Below are positions 1-11,330 of a stretch of DNA of 64,000 nt, in pieces (positions within the stretch are counted from its first letter, which is position 1; each line of letters begins with the position of its first letter). The position numbers and the translations under genes were made by a program. Under the pieces are notes generated by a model. The model saw only the letters and a program-made list of their open reading frames with translations. It did not search any database and was not told the origin of the DNA. This DNA is from Pseudopyrenochaeta lycopersici. Its lineage: Eukaryota; Ascomycota; Dothideomycetes; Pleosporales; Pseudopyrenochaetaceae. The stretch is from NCBI GenBank assembly GCA_003313425.1, contig NHZP01000043.1, positions 124,001 to 188,000 on the forward strand, read 5' to 3'.

Positions 1-1675
1 AACGGATGATCAAGCGAGGAACAATAAATCTCAGACCGTCCACATCTATCACGACGCGAATCACAACTATACTGGCCATACTTTGTACGAAGAGAGGGAT
101 AACAAGACGTCGGATGCTTAGAGCCCACATCAATTACGCCGGCGTCGACAGAAAGAATCCTGTTTCAATGCTCTGAGTGGAGGTTTTGCGGATTTTCGAG
201 CACTGGTCGCTCGGATGTCCGGAGATTGAGATGTCGTCGTAATAAGAGAAGGTTGGGAGCGAGAGTTGGTCTGGAGGAGTCCAAGAAAGTGTTGGCAGGG
301 AATTAAGTTACTGTCTTCACAATACAAACTCTTTAACTCTTTGGAAACTATATTTTTAGTACTCCTCTTAGATAAGCATCGAAGCTAGTGAGAAGGTTGA
401 TTGCAGCATTCACGCCGCACACAACAAAAGGTGAGAACGAGGAGTGGTGATCGTGAATGCATGTCGGCACCAAAACCTTCATCTAGCGTGAAAGAAACCA
501 TCAGTAGCTGGGCGTTTTGTGGGCTGGCCGCTGCATGCAGAGAAGGGCAGAACAGCAACCAGCACATCACAGCTCGACGAAGTTTTGACTCCTTCGGCAG
601 ACCGTGCTGTAGGGTACACTCGTTGGTGAGCTAACCGACGAATGACCTTTACCTTACATGTACCCTGCCGAGCTTGACACGAGCTTTACCATATCGGCTC
701 TAGCTTTGATCAACTTGCAGTGCTATCTGGAGTTTTGCTGGGTGTGGCACAAGTATCCCAATTTGGTTGACAAAACTAAGGGTAGGGACAGGCAGCCAGG
801 TACTGGAAATAGTCGCCTGGGTAACATGTAGTACGTATCTTCGATGACGGCATCTTTGATAGGCGGCGGGTTGATGCTTGTTGGCGTCTGAATCCTGCCG
901 TGTGTTAAAATAGACTGGCCTTCATCCGGGCACTTTTCGATTTGGGCTCCTGTGATTTTCTGGGCTGTGGCTGTGTGGGAAGGACAAAATTAGCTAATGG
1001 GCTCGAAATTATTGCTTCCCAGCCTGAATGGGCTACAGGATGAAGACCAGCCCAGCGACTAAAATTGGCGTATGAAGCAGTCCCTGCCATATCCGAGGAA
1101 CCAGAAACACGTACTTGCCTATGTTGTCTCCGTCATAGTGTCTTTCGACTCGTGCTATTAATACCTCTTTGCGTCGTCTCTTCGTTCCTCAAGGCATACA
1201 CCTCGCGTAAATTCCACGATCGTCCCGCTAAGAAGCCATAGAAGAACCGGGAGATGGGTGGCTTAAGGGAGAGAGGCCAAGCAAACCAGGGCATGAGCGG
1301 GGTCGAGCGGCTTACTGGAGCGTCTTCGTATTTTGGTGGGGTTTTCACACCAGTTGGACCACATCGGCGATTCGGCAGTCTGGAAGTCCGACCTTGACTA
1401 ATGTACTGCGCCCTTCTAAGAACTTGCGTACTTGACTCTGATACAAACAATGCGTCTTGCTCAGAATGATTCACTAGAAATTTCCATCTAGAGCAACGGA
1501 CGAAAAATGGAGATTTACCTTAGCTGGAAAATAAAATATTTAAGGAGTCGTAGGAAGACAGCTTAGAGAAGTTCAGCAGCATACACAGTTCAGACAAACC
1601 CAGCGAATTATCCAGTGGATTTATTACCACAAACTTTCCCCTTTCATTTCTTATACAACGAAATTCCTACAAAAC
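1..1675. other. No recognisable gene; relic repeat sequence
   Basis: No open frame here resembles a protein family I know, and the longest (1133-1474, minus) shows no motif. The stretch around 900-985 resembles 57711-57800: both carry the phrase gatttgggctc and similar flanking words, so part of this interval is probably a decayed dispersed repeat. The last 50 bases before 1676 are probably the 5' UTR of the NmrA-like gene. Confidence 0.4.
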
Positions 1676-2703
1676 ATGTCCTCAATTAAGAGCGTTGTTG
1701 TTATCGGGGTGCGGTCCTTCGAAGTGCTATATTTTTCACTTTAGAAACTTACCTAAACACAGGCATCCGGAAATGTTGGAAGAGAGACCGTAAAAGCACT
1801 TCTTGACGCCAACTTCCAGGTTACGGCCCTGACTCGAGAATCATCTGATTCGAAGTTCCCAGGAAATGTCGAAATTTTCAAGACAGACTACTCTCCGGAA
1901 TCTCTTAAAACGGTATTCTCGGGTAAAGACGCCGTCGTATCCACCATCGGATTTGAGGGTTATAAGAAACAGTTCGAAGTCGTCAAAGCCGCAGTAGCCG
2001 CTGGCGTCAAACGATATATCCCATCGGAGTTTGGGAACACAAGAGAGAAGAAATCGATCGATGTGTTCGAACAGATTCTTATCGACAAAGTCCAAGTTTT
2101 GGATTTAGTGAAGAAGATGGCCGCTGAAAACAAGGATTTCACCTGGTCCGCTCTGGCAACCGGTCCCTTCTTTGACCAGGTCAGTTTGGACAGAATGGAT
2201 AGAATATATGGTTGCTAATTCCAAATCAGCATATGGTTGTTGAAAACTTTGTTGGCCGCCCTGGGGTTTTCGGCGTTTCATTAAAGAATCGCAGCGTCGA
2301 AATATATGACTCTGGCTGTGAGACTGTTTACAGTACCACTCTTCCTGCCATAGGTAAGGCTGTGGCCGAGATTCTGCGCAAGCCTGAAGATACGGCCAAC
2401 AAGTTTCTCGCTATATACAATGTCAAGACGACTCAAAACGAGATCCTAGCTGGGCTGGAAGAGATTACTGGCGAAAAGTGGAAGGTCACCAAGACAAGCA
2501 CATCAGAGGCACTTCGGCGGGGCTCGGAAGGCTTTGCACAAGGAGACGTAACGGCGTTCTTTGATATACTAGCGGCCGATATGTTGGAAGACGGTGCTGG
2601 GCGTGGAATCCTTAAAGGAAACGGTAAGTATGACAACGAACTCCTAGGAGTCTATGTGGAGGATATAAAGACCGTCCTAAATGACTTACTGGCTGCTGCT
2701 TAA
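1676..2703 (+). CDS. NmrA-like / isoflavone reductase-like NAD(P)-binding oxidoreductase
   Basis: Three exons, 1676-1708, 1763-2179 and 2230-2703, encode about 307 residues, normal for this family. The first intron (GT 1709, AG 1762) sits in the dinucleotide-binding motif, which reads VVVIGASGNVGR across the junction, the GxxGxxG turn of an atypical short-chain dehydrogenase Rossmann fold. Later family landmarks are visible: DAVVSTIGFEG, GVKRYIPSEFG, and GPFFDQ at the second junction. The protein is probably cytosolic and either reduces a small phenolic or isoflavone-like substrate or acts as an NmrA-type redox sensor; the sequence does not decide. All junctions keep frame and no internal stop is present, so the gene appears intact. 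A broken relative lies at 61888-62809 with its first intron at the same place. Confidence 0.88.
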
Positions 2704-2948
2704 GCTGGACAAGAGATGTGATTAGAGGTTGAAATAGCATCATTATAAACCACTCGCTCTATATCAATTATCCAGGAAATTAGTGTGAACTTTTATTAAC
2801 GTACTCCACAAGCGAGTCGGAGACCCAAGCGAGTCGGACACTCTGCCCAGACCCCATCAAAACCATCCCATATTTACTATGGTTCACAACAGTAATATAC
2901 TGTGCTGTACACTACAGACCACTCTGGCGAGAAGGTCGCTCCACTGCT

Positions 2949-3210
2949 CTAGTGCAGCACGTGAAACCGTACGCCGCAGCATTGAATGAGAGCCTTGCAT
3001 CCGCGTGAACAGCTAGCGACGACCGTCGATTCGACCGTAGCGACCGTAGCCAGCGGAGCGAAGAAATCATCGTCCGTCTCTTCAGCTGCTTGAATCCGCA
3101 GAGGCCCAGCCAAGCCCACAGGAATTTTCACGAAGCCTACGAAGTTCTCGATGTTCATGTTTGGCGGTTCGGCGAACTCTGAATAGGCGTCGGACACAAT
3201 GGGGAGCAGC
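2949..3210 (-). pseudogene. HMG-CoA reductase catalytic-domain fragment
   Basis: About 82 codons read on the minus strand contain NMNIENFVGFVKIPVGLAGP, which matches the start of the class I HMG-CoA reductase catalytic domain (conserved form ENxxGxxxxPVGxAGPL), followed by APLATVATVESTVVASCSRG, the next conserved block. The full enzyme makes mevalonate for sterol and isoprenoid synthesis and has several hundred more residues; none of the remaining catalytic domain or the membrane anchor is found nearby. The fragment ends abruptly at both sides, so it is a relic, captured or left by rearrangement. Confidence 0.75.
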
Positions 3211-3755
3211 TAATTGTTCTAGATGTTTTGGCGGTTGCATTCGGACACAGCGTGCCCTAGTAAACAGCGATTTTAGTTAAGTAAGTCATGATAAGACGCA
3301 AGACCAATTCCGCCGATTGATTAACGAAGATTTTCGAGATAGCTTAGAAGTAGTCTGGATTTTCTGTGCTCGCAGACTAATACTCTTCGACGATCGGAAT
3401 ATATACTTTATGATCCCCTCTAACAGCAAGATCATAACTTTCTGAGAGCAAGAGACCCCTACCTTTGTCAGTCGATGTATAACAATTTGTGTACGTCTCC
3501 TCCAAATTCCTAAATAGTTGTTCTAAGTCCTCAGTTTTGGGGGGGTTTCTTCTCTCGCGCACGTCCAGAGAGCCTCTCGTCTCTTCGTTCCTTAAGGCAC
3601 ACCCAGTCAGCATAGAACACGAATAACCTCTATCACATGCTTTGATGTATGTTAGTGTCTGCATTTTTACAACTGTATCATAATTATATATAACCTGCAA
3701 GACTCTGGGTGGGATGCACGCGTCAGGACGCCTATTGCGATGCTGCCCAGGCGCT
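3211..3755. other. No gene recognised
   Basis: An open minus frame covers 3377-3787 but shows no domain or membrane pattern. A short stretch near 3575-3605 resembles 1170-1200 (both decode CALRNEET or YALRNEET on the minus strand), which hints at shared repeat ancestry rather than a gene. Confidence 0.35.
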
Positions 3756-4654
3756 TTATGACTGGTAAAGCGATACCAAAGGAGCATAGTAGCTGCAATA
3801 TGGTATAAGCCTGGCGATGGTTAGACTGCGCCACGAACGAAGGTAGAGGCATACCAAGAAGATATACTGGTGAGGGTAGATGCCCATCGTCCGGTTGGAA
3901 TACGCTATGCTATATAGGACCATGGCCCCAACTAGCTGACATGATGTTGCAGCTGCATTTGGTATAACAAGCCAAAGCAGGAACTGCTTCAATGGTAGGC
4001 TCTCTTGCCTCGCTGCCGAGTCCTCATGGAGCCTCGATTGTCTCGCTCTTGACCTGTTATGAATTCCCAACTGTATGCATGATGCTGCTGAGGCTAGGAA
4101 TGACCCCATTGCGAGGCGAGAGAGTAATGCTGACTCGTTGAAAAGACCTCGCTTTTCGTTTCTGTTCTTTGTCAACGATATGAAAGCAACGCAGAGGCTG
4201 TATGTCGTACGGCATCGAAGGAGCGATATCTGGTGCTGTAACGACAGTAAATAGGTACGTAGCCCAGATTGCCCAGGGAGGGAACTGCAAAATGCGCAAT
4301 ACTCGAGCGAGCTGATCACGAAACCAGCCAGCTGGAATGGGGATCTTGTTTGGGAGGTCTTACATTGGTCCCAACGAGAAGTTGCAGGTTGCAAAGCGCA
4401 ATGATGTCCAGCCAGTATATTTGGCTTTTGGAGTGATGCGCCTGTACGGCTGCGATAACACCAGATACTGATAGTCCTATTTGAAGAAAGCCGGATACAG
4501 CCGCTACTCTTCTTTCCCAGACATAGCTGTAAACCAAAACTTCATTCGCCCTTGTCCTTTCGCGCAGCTGGACGTCGAAGTACATCAGCACGATGCTGAG
4601 TATGATGGAACCCGAGAAGCAGACGAGGAAGCAGACGAGAGAGATGAGCGCCAT
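3756..4654 (-). pseudogene. Multi-pass membrane protein gene, probably decayed
   Basis: Three overlapping minus-strand frames each carry long hydrophobic stretches consistent with exons of one membrane protein: 4654 to about 4363 (begins MALISLVCFLVCF, then several helices), about 4299-4060 (WAIWATYLFTVVTAP) and about 4150-3760 (QFLLWLVIPNAAATSCQLVG and later helices). A GT-AG intron could join the first two near 4350, but I could not build one continuous frame to the end. No family is recognised. Organellar or plasma-membrane localisation is expected from the helices only. Confidence 0.4.
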
Positions 4655-5401
4655 TTCAAGGACAGAGGGGACAGCGGTGCTGCACCAGCGTGGAAAGGCA
4701 CCCCCGTTATATACCCCCCCCCCCCCCCAAGATGCCGCTGCTTCGCATGCCTGAGCGCTTGTACAGGGGTTTTAGCGTCACACCTCAGCAAGAGTGCCGC
4801 ATGTATGAGCTTCATTAAGGCCTTGATGCATGAATGATGTTGATCGTTGTACCACTTCTGGATGCTGTTGCACCTGGTCTACAGAGTGTGAGCGAATAGC
4901 CCCTGTGCAGCGATTCATTGCTGTGCCACATGATGGTTACATAGGCAGGGTGAGCCTTGTCTCCATATAAGAGGTATTTCAAGGGACGACATGGTCAAGG
5001 GTTGCGTTGTTCGGAGGCGCTGAAGAGAGCTGTCCTGTGTGCTGAGAGGTGAGGTGTTGCCTCATGTGTGTAAGCCCACGATGAGCCCGTATAGACAGTG
5101 GCCGTGAATCCTTGCTTGTAGCTACACAGGGATACTGCGCATTATTGCTTCATAACTGAGGAGGGATCGATGATCTGCTATGTGACAAGGCGAAGTCCAT
5201 GTGGCGGTCTGTCTCGTTGTCACAATAAAGAGCATAAGTCATGTCGTGGGACTGGTAGGGGCTGATCGACCTGTTTTTCTTGTTACCTAAATGACTCCTG
5301 AGCATCTCAGGGGCCATATGTCATGCAACCCAAGCGGCTGAGCCCCTCTCTCATGTTCAGCTACATGCCCTGGGTTTCGAAGACGTTATAATCCCACGGC
5401 C
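4655..5401. other. Intergenic stretch with a poly-C tract
   Basis: A run of C lies near 4711-4728. No coding region, RNA gene or repeat is recognised in the remainder. Confidence 0.4.
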
Positions 5402-6834
5402 TTAGAATAAGAGGGCAGTGAGTACGTCTGAATGGCCTCCGATAGCAATACTATATGCTGGATCACGCAGATGGACTGTTCTAGGAGAAAATAGCCCACT
5501 GATACGAACAATTACCTTTAATTGTTCCCAACCCTGCTCCAGATACTGCACCTCGTATATCCGCAACAGACCTGGACATGTGCGCTTACCCGAACCTACG
5601 TAGACTCCGCCCATGCGTCGATTGGAAAAGACAAAGTCACCCTGAATGAAGACGTGTACTCGTAGAATCTGTGTAGTCTTAGCAGAGTCTACTTAATAGA
5701 AGGACTGAACTTACAAACTGCAGGTCCATAGATAGAAGGTCGTGCATGATGCCAGTCACCCAATGCTTATGCCCTACAAAACGTCATCCATGGTTCATGC
5801 GTGCTGCAGAACGACTCACCTTCAGACTCAATCTCCCAGAGTAGAATTATCCTTTGGGCAGTGACTTCGCGGTTTTGGTGACCTTCAATTAACAGTCGAA
5901 CGTAAGGAAGCTGGGCGGCAATGCCGATACCGGTGGCAAACAGCACAATGGTGCCATACGACTGGAGCCCGAGCGATGTGCCAAATGGGCCTTCAACGAT
6001 TGCTTTCGCAGTAGTTCCGGTCATCAAATCAGCTGTTAGCCCGTTCCTTTTCTCTACAAGAAGAGATATCGTATCACCATCCCAGGAACAGACATAGAAC
6101 GGATGACTCTGCAAGAAGGCAAGATTTTTCAGGGTGAGCAAGCGGAGGTACAGATACTGGCCTGGCCGGAAACGCCATGGGCGAGCAAGTTTGAGACGTA
6201 GCACCGTTATGTCGGTCGAGGATACCTGCGTTGTGGTAACGCTGGCTACATTGAATCGAGCGTTACGGCTGAGGTTACGGTACGTGGTATAGATCGCCTA
6301 CGACATGTACGTGGCCCCATGCAGGCAGAAGGCTGCAAGCAGATATACCCTTGGTGGATGCAGCAATTTAGCGTGAGGGAGATGCAGCCAGACGGCGCAG
6401 AGGGCTAGAGGAGCGAGGATCATATGGAGCTTTGCAAATGCTTCGTAGAAGTGTCGTCTTATAGGTCCTGTCGACAAAAGATAGATTGCAGCCATGGCCG
6501 ACGCAGCCTCGTCGAATCTTCAGCTTTGTGTTTCTAAGCATGGGTGAGGGCAACTTACTATCAAACCCGCAATCTGAGTCTGGCCGCGAAAACCCTTTTG
6601 CGAAGCGGCAGCGATGCTTGCATGGACGAGCGCCTGAACGACTGCAACCCGCCCCATCCATCGGTGCGCCTTTGCATATGTTTCATATCGGATGCCTAGC
6701 ACGTTAGTGATTGGGTTGATTCTTCCACCGAGAAATAGCGGGATAGTATTGATAACTGATAAATGCGCCGTCCGCTGCAGCAGGTGTGTAGAGCTCTTGA
6801 CCAGTGTGAGGAATGGATGGATTTGGCGGCGCAT
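5402..6834 (-). pseudogene. Ferric reductase-like transmembrane protein (FRE), 5' truncated
   Basis: Read on the minus strand. From 6834 down, the frame gives a ferric-reductase transmembrane domain with SVINTIPLFLGGRINPIT and YETYAKAHRWMGRVAVVQAL. After an intron near 6500-6550 it continues with FYEAFAKLHMILAPLALCAV and RVYLLAAFCLHGA. Next come the FAD-binding part (RFRPGQYLYLRL, HPFYVCSW) and the NAD-binding part (VEGPFGTSLG, IVLFATGIGIAAQLPYVRLL) to about 5767, with a likely last exon at 5402-5614. Intact relatives are plasma-membrane FAD/haem oxidoreductases that reduce ferric iron or siderophores. The N-terminus is missing where the hAT element begins, and an in-frame TAG near 6298 interrupts the frame between membrane and FAD domains. 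Confidence 0.82.
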
Positions 6835-9050
6835 CCATTTGCCAACTGGTAGTTGGATGGATGATGGAAAAATTTCCGGAAAAATCCGAAATCACTTATG
6901 CGAGACGAGGTTACAGGGTTTTTTTTACCCACTATATAGGTGCTATCTCCGTTTCTTTGATAGTAATAATATTTGCCTTGTCCCAAGAATGCAAACACTG
7001 AGCTGCTTGTATCGTAGGCTGTTCAAGATGGTTGCGACGGGTCGTGATCATGAGCCCCATTCGGCTGAATACACGCTCAGGCTCATCGCTCATTGCTGGA
7101 ATCGAGAGAATATCGAATGCCATTTAAGCCAGATGCGGGTACTCCTTAATACCAATAGTCCGCCACCATTCAAGTGGAAACTCAAGCTCGATTGGCTCTT
7201 GGTTGCTATATCGCTCAAACTCATCTGGGATAGCTGCTTTTTGGTTTTTACTTCGTGCCTTGGCCAAACTTTTGCGCGGTTATGAAACGTCTCCAGCGTA
7301 TCAGGTTCATGTATCGTAGTCTTCTTTGCTGGTGACATGGCATCTAAGACGGGTAGTTACGACACGTTGGCGCTCAGATAATAAGAAGTCTTCGAAAGGG
7401 GCTCGGAGTTTGAGGAGTATCTTTATCTCGTCGTAGACGCTGTTCCAGCGAGTGTCGTTGCTTCTGTGGAGCTCACGCGTTTTGATCGTATTCCATTCGG
7501 TTGGGTCGATAATGGACTTGAAGTATTTAAGTTGGGCCTGGTGCCACCGTTTTCGTCTTTGTGGACTTGCGTATATCCAAACGACTAGATTATGAGCCTT
7601 GCCAACTGGTCCTATTCGCCTCCATCGATTTAACTCTTCCTTCAAATTCGCCGGCACCGACCCTTCGAATTCGAAGAGGTTCTTATCGAAGCCGAATAAG
7701 AGATGGCGGGCAATAAGGTTAATAATATGGCCTGCACAGCGCAGGCGGCGCTCGTCAGGATCGAAGCCAAATGCTTCTCCAATTACTTTCATTGCCGAAT
7801 CGTTGCTCGAAGCATTATCCAGTACAAAAAAGCCGAGTCCGTCTTAAATACCAAAAAGTCCTTGATCACGGAAATGACCTGCTCCGCAATATCTATACCC
7901 GCATGCGAGTCAGTTTGCTCGGGTGTTGCTAGCAGTATCGTTTGGTTCTTGAATTCTGCATTGATAAAGTGAGCAACAATGCCGTTGAGCGAGAGGCAAT
8001 TTCCAGAGGTCCAGAGGTCGAAGGAGATGTGGATCTTGCTGACGGAATCCTGCAACTCCTGTTTGACTTTGGCCTTGTGAATCCTATAGCCTTTCATGAT
8101 CCAGTCTTTGACAGTCTTTGCGGTAGGTATTGCATCTTTTGCGCGGGGCGAGAGATAGGTAAGAAGGTCGCGAAACGGCTCACTATCAACCTGCCTAAAT
8201 GACACATTGTCATAGACAATCCAGCGAATAAGCTTTTGGAAGGTGGCTTCATCGAAGGCCAATGCCAGCGCATTTAATATCTCTTGCTCTCGAGACTCAT
8301 TTGTATCTAAGGCTGCTGGCACCGATATACCCCTTCTTTTGAAAGGGATAATTTCTCTCTCCTTGTTCCAAGTTTTGCCGTGAACTTGGCGGATGTGTTC
8401 AACTACATTCGTGCTTCCGCCGTCGACCTTGTAATAATGAGCGTGACATGTCCGTGAAATCGGGTCGGAAGTATGGCAGTGGACACATAGCCACCAGCGG
8501 GCGCCAGTCTCAGTATGTTCAATTGGTACGCCAAACTTCCAGATAGGTGAGTTTAGCCTAGCCGTACGCCTCGAGATCGGAATACTGAAGCCAGGAAGTC
8601 GAGACCAAACAACACTATCGTATTTGAATTTTAATCCCTCAATTAGTGAGGCGTCGGCCGTACGCGCTTTTGTGCTCCACTCCGACTCGAAAGTTGGCTC
8701 TGTTAAGATGTCTGAAGCAATATCAGAAACGCTATCTAGCGACGACTTTACCGACGACGTTGGTGAAGACGGTAACGAAGGTTGCTCAGAATGAGCTTGC
8801 TGAGCCTTCTTCATAATATAGAACCCCTTTTGACATAGAAGTTTAGAGAGTTTGTACGTATAGTACGGAAAGTTATATAGAAAAAGGTTAATAGTATAAG
8901 ATATGATGGGTCCGCGGTGGTGTTTATAGATATAGGGATAGTATTATTAAATGTGATAGCCCCTAAGCCCCTGCATATAATATTAAATATAATATTAGAT
9001 GTGATATCGAATGTGATAGTGGATGTGATAGTGGAGGCAATGTACTATAC
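6835..9050 (-). mobile_element. hAT-family DNA transposon, decayed and internally deleted
   Basis: The transposase runs on the minus strand. From 8814 it has a BED-like finger region (WWLCVHCHTSDPISRTCHAH), then SKIHISFDLWTSGNCLSLNG, a hAT catalytic-core landmark. A frameshift near 7830 moves it to 7792-7307 (RLRCAGHIINLIARHLLF, NDTRWNSVYDEI). The C-terminal dimerisation region follows at 7123-6932 (FDILSIPAMSDEPERVFSRM). A large middle part between about 7340 and 7250 is missing, so the copy cannot encode an active enzyme. Its 3' side abuts the ferric reductase fragment near 6834. The upstream end near 8940-9050 is AT-rich with repeats of the word gatgtgata. I could not fix its terminal inverted repeats or target duplication. 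Confidence 0.85.
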
Positions 9051-10032
9051 CGATGCGCCTCTCAACAGCAATCGCAGCTACCAGCACGCGCAAAGGCAGG
9101 AAGAGCTGCGAACAACTACTACCAGAAGCTATCCAAAACCCTCTACCAAAGATTGGCGAAGTTATGCCGAGAATACGGCACAGGTACTTATTTTCTTGCC
9201 CATCGCAATGGCCGCTTCAACGGATTCATCTCTAGACAAGACAGGTCAGTCCTGGTTGCCGCCAAGTCAAGATATTCTTTATAAGCCCCCCTTCATTGCA
9301 GCTATCAAGGACTAAGTCGTTTCAAGGACAGATTGTATCCCTCGCCGGTGATAAAGTCGCCGTCGCATTGCCATCAGCCTCGACGTGGACGAGCTCAGGT
9401 TACCTCTCACGCAGCGGGTTCATATGCGCCGTGCGACCTCAGCAAATCGGCAAATGTGGAATGTATTACAATCAAAGCCATCAAGGCAGGTTAGTGATTG
9501 GATAATAAAAACGCGGTGGATGGTACATTGAAGAACGGCAGCGAAGATATGTACCCCAAGAGACACCATTTCGAGCCTCACACGTTTGAAACACGAGAAA
9601 AGGTGATCAGTGTTTGGGCGCGTTCGCAAGAGTACTCAAAATGGTGGAGTATGACGTGTAAGCTTCTAAATTTAGATCCTGTGTGAAGAAAGGCCGCTTT
9701 CGACGTTTGCGCGGAGCCCATTTCGCACTCCGTAGCAGCAGGCCTCATCCTCCATCCTTCATTCCGCTCTTTGCCTCTCTTTAACTACGCTTATCTGGTT
9801 GCGCTCCCTCCTCCTTCCTCCCCAAAGCTATTACTCCTCCTACTTAGGTGATGATACTATGGTCATGAATTCGATGATTGCAAGTGCACTTGAGTTCCGG
9901 AAGCTTCTCATAGAGTGTTGTAGTGGCAAAACGGATCTCATCGACCACATATTCCTCGCAGGTACAACGAGAACATTTTCCGGGCTAGTTTACACATTAG
10001 CTACCCGTTTGTTGCAAGGTGTAAGAAACTGA
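9051..10032 (+). repeat. Dispersed repeat, copy A (MADS-like relic plus unknown module)
   Basis: Nearly identical to the reverse complement of 31330-32340 and related to other copies at about 13.9-14.4, 28.1, 30.0-31.1 and 39.3-40.0 kb. From 9056 it holds a broken short gene whose frames read RAANNYYQKLSKTL (from copy E) and, on this strand, DKTGQSWLPPSQDIL. The size, a basic N-terminus and a LAHRNGRFNGF strand resemble short fungal MADS-box (SRF-type) proteins. After a 450-bp spacer, 9799-10032 encodes a second shared module containing FRKLLIECCSGKTDLIDHIF, of unknown function. Relative to copy E, four bases are missing in the MADS-like frame. The boundary with the upstream hAT is near 9050. 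Confidence 0.65.
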
Positions 10033-10096
10033 CCATTTGGTGCTCCGTCTCACTCATTACTTCCTGGTGAGTAACTGAAGTTGCTATACACCCTCG

Positions 10097-10783
10097 CTAT
10101 CGGTCATGACTTCTTGCGAACGCTTCTGCTGCGGGTTCAGTCACTGAAGAGTTGGCGGACAGCGTGACCGATGAGTCTTCATGGAAAGAAGAAAGCCTTG
10201 TACACATCAACGTAACAGGGGATTGCTGCATGCCCTCAGCGTCTGTCGAAGTAATAAGCGATACCTTAGCTCGTTTGACGGTCGGTTGATATTCCTCTGA
10301 GAGGAGCTTTCGCTTCAATGGCTGAAAGAAACTATCATCCAAAGGTGAACAATCCTCTTTTACCTTCCCGTTGTCCTGGTCTTCACTCTCCCATTTCTCT
10401 AGGCCACCACCAGAGCTGATTGTGCGATTCATGGAATATATCGGGTAGTCTGGATTAGAGTATGTTGGTTTGAGCTTCTCGAGCCAATTTCTGTTTTCGC
10501 TCTCGATCTCCTGCGGCATTTCCATGCACTTCCTTGCTAATTCTTGCAGCTCGCCAAAGCTAGCCGTATCCTTGAACGTACGGTCCCGATGGATCTTCTG
10601 CACCCGAGGAAATCGCAGAGCATAATACCTGGTATCAGCCGGTTTGTCAAAGCCAGCACCCATTACATCCGCGACGAAGGGTCGCTTAAACAAGTGGGTT
10701 GGCCACGGCAACTTCCCTCGTTCTAACCTGACGTACCATGAAGGCGGTCGTAGAGGGTTGTGTAAGGAATATTGTACGAGCAA
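10097..10783 (-). pseudogene. ATP-dependent DNA ligase C-terminal fragment within the dispersed repeat
   Basis: A 228-codon minus-strand frame carries RPFVADVMGAGFDKPADTRY, then ALRFPRVQKIHRDRTFKDTA and SFGELQELARKC. This is the C-terminal OB-domain end seen in fungal ATP-dependent DNA ligase-like proteins, where the surface after nucleotidyl transfer contacts DNA. The adenylation domain with its KxDG lysine is absent, so the piece cannot ligate. The low-complexity tail (about residues 140-228) recurs at 39753-39900 on the plus strand. That shows the ligase piece travels with the repeat. It runs opposite to the neighbouring module at 9799-10032, and its 5' end is lost at about 10790. Confidence 0.65.
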
Positions 10784-11330
10784 GATGCTGCGCGTAAAAA
10801 TTTAATTCGACCTAAATTATATGCTTGAATTGCTAAACAAATTCTGCCTTCAATTGCAGAGGAAGAGGATTTAGGCATAGCTTGTTATGCTTGTTGAAAG
10901 CTGGAGACGCGTTGTACGCGCTAGAGCTGATCGGCTCGCTTGTGGAACACGTTAGTACTATAACGGCGGATTGAAATGAACATAAAGACGCAGGTTTTCT
11001 ATCCTTAATCGTCCTTCACAACTAAGTTATATTGCAGTATCAGGTCATGTGACTCATGGCAATAAAGTACTGTGTAGTTTATGTGGAACAAAACTTGGAG
11101 AGACGATCAAGTGCGGCACGTCAGCATATCTGAGGTATGCGCGAGGAGGTGGCAGTGGCTGACTGTCGTAGATGTCCTACCTTTATCAACCATGTCTCGC
11201 GACTTGTTAATTCGAGCTTGTCTTAATATTGTACTACCCACCACAAATAGCTCTCTCCATACGCGTTGAGATTAAATCTCAGGTAACCAGGCAGAGCGAT
11301 TACCAAAGAGTCCTGTGCAGCAATCCAGCT
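10784..11330. repeat. Relic repeat sequence
   Basis: The stretch 11033-11130 resembles 58005-58090 and the reverse complement of about 14580-14650; all carry gtcatgtgactc or a close variant followed by a caataaagta-like word. No gene is seen. Confidence 0.45.
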
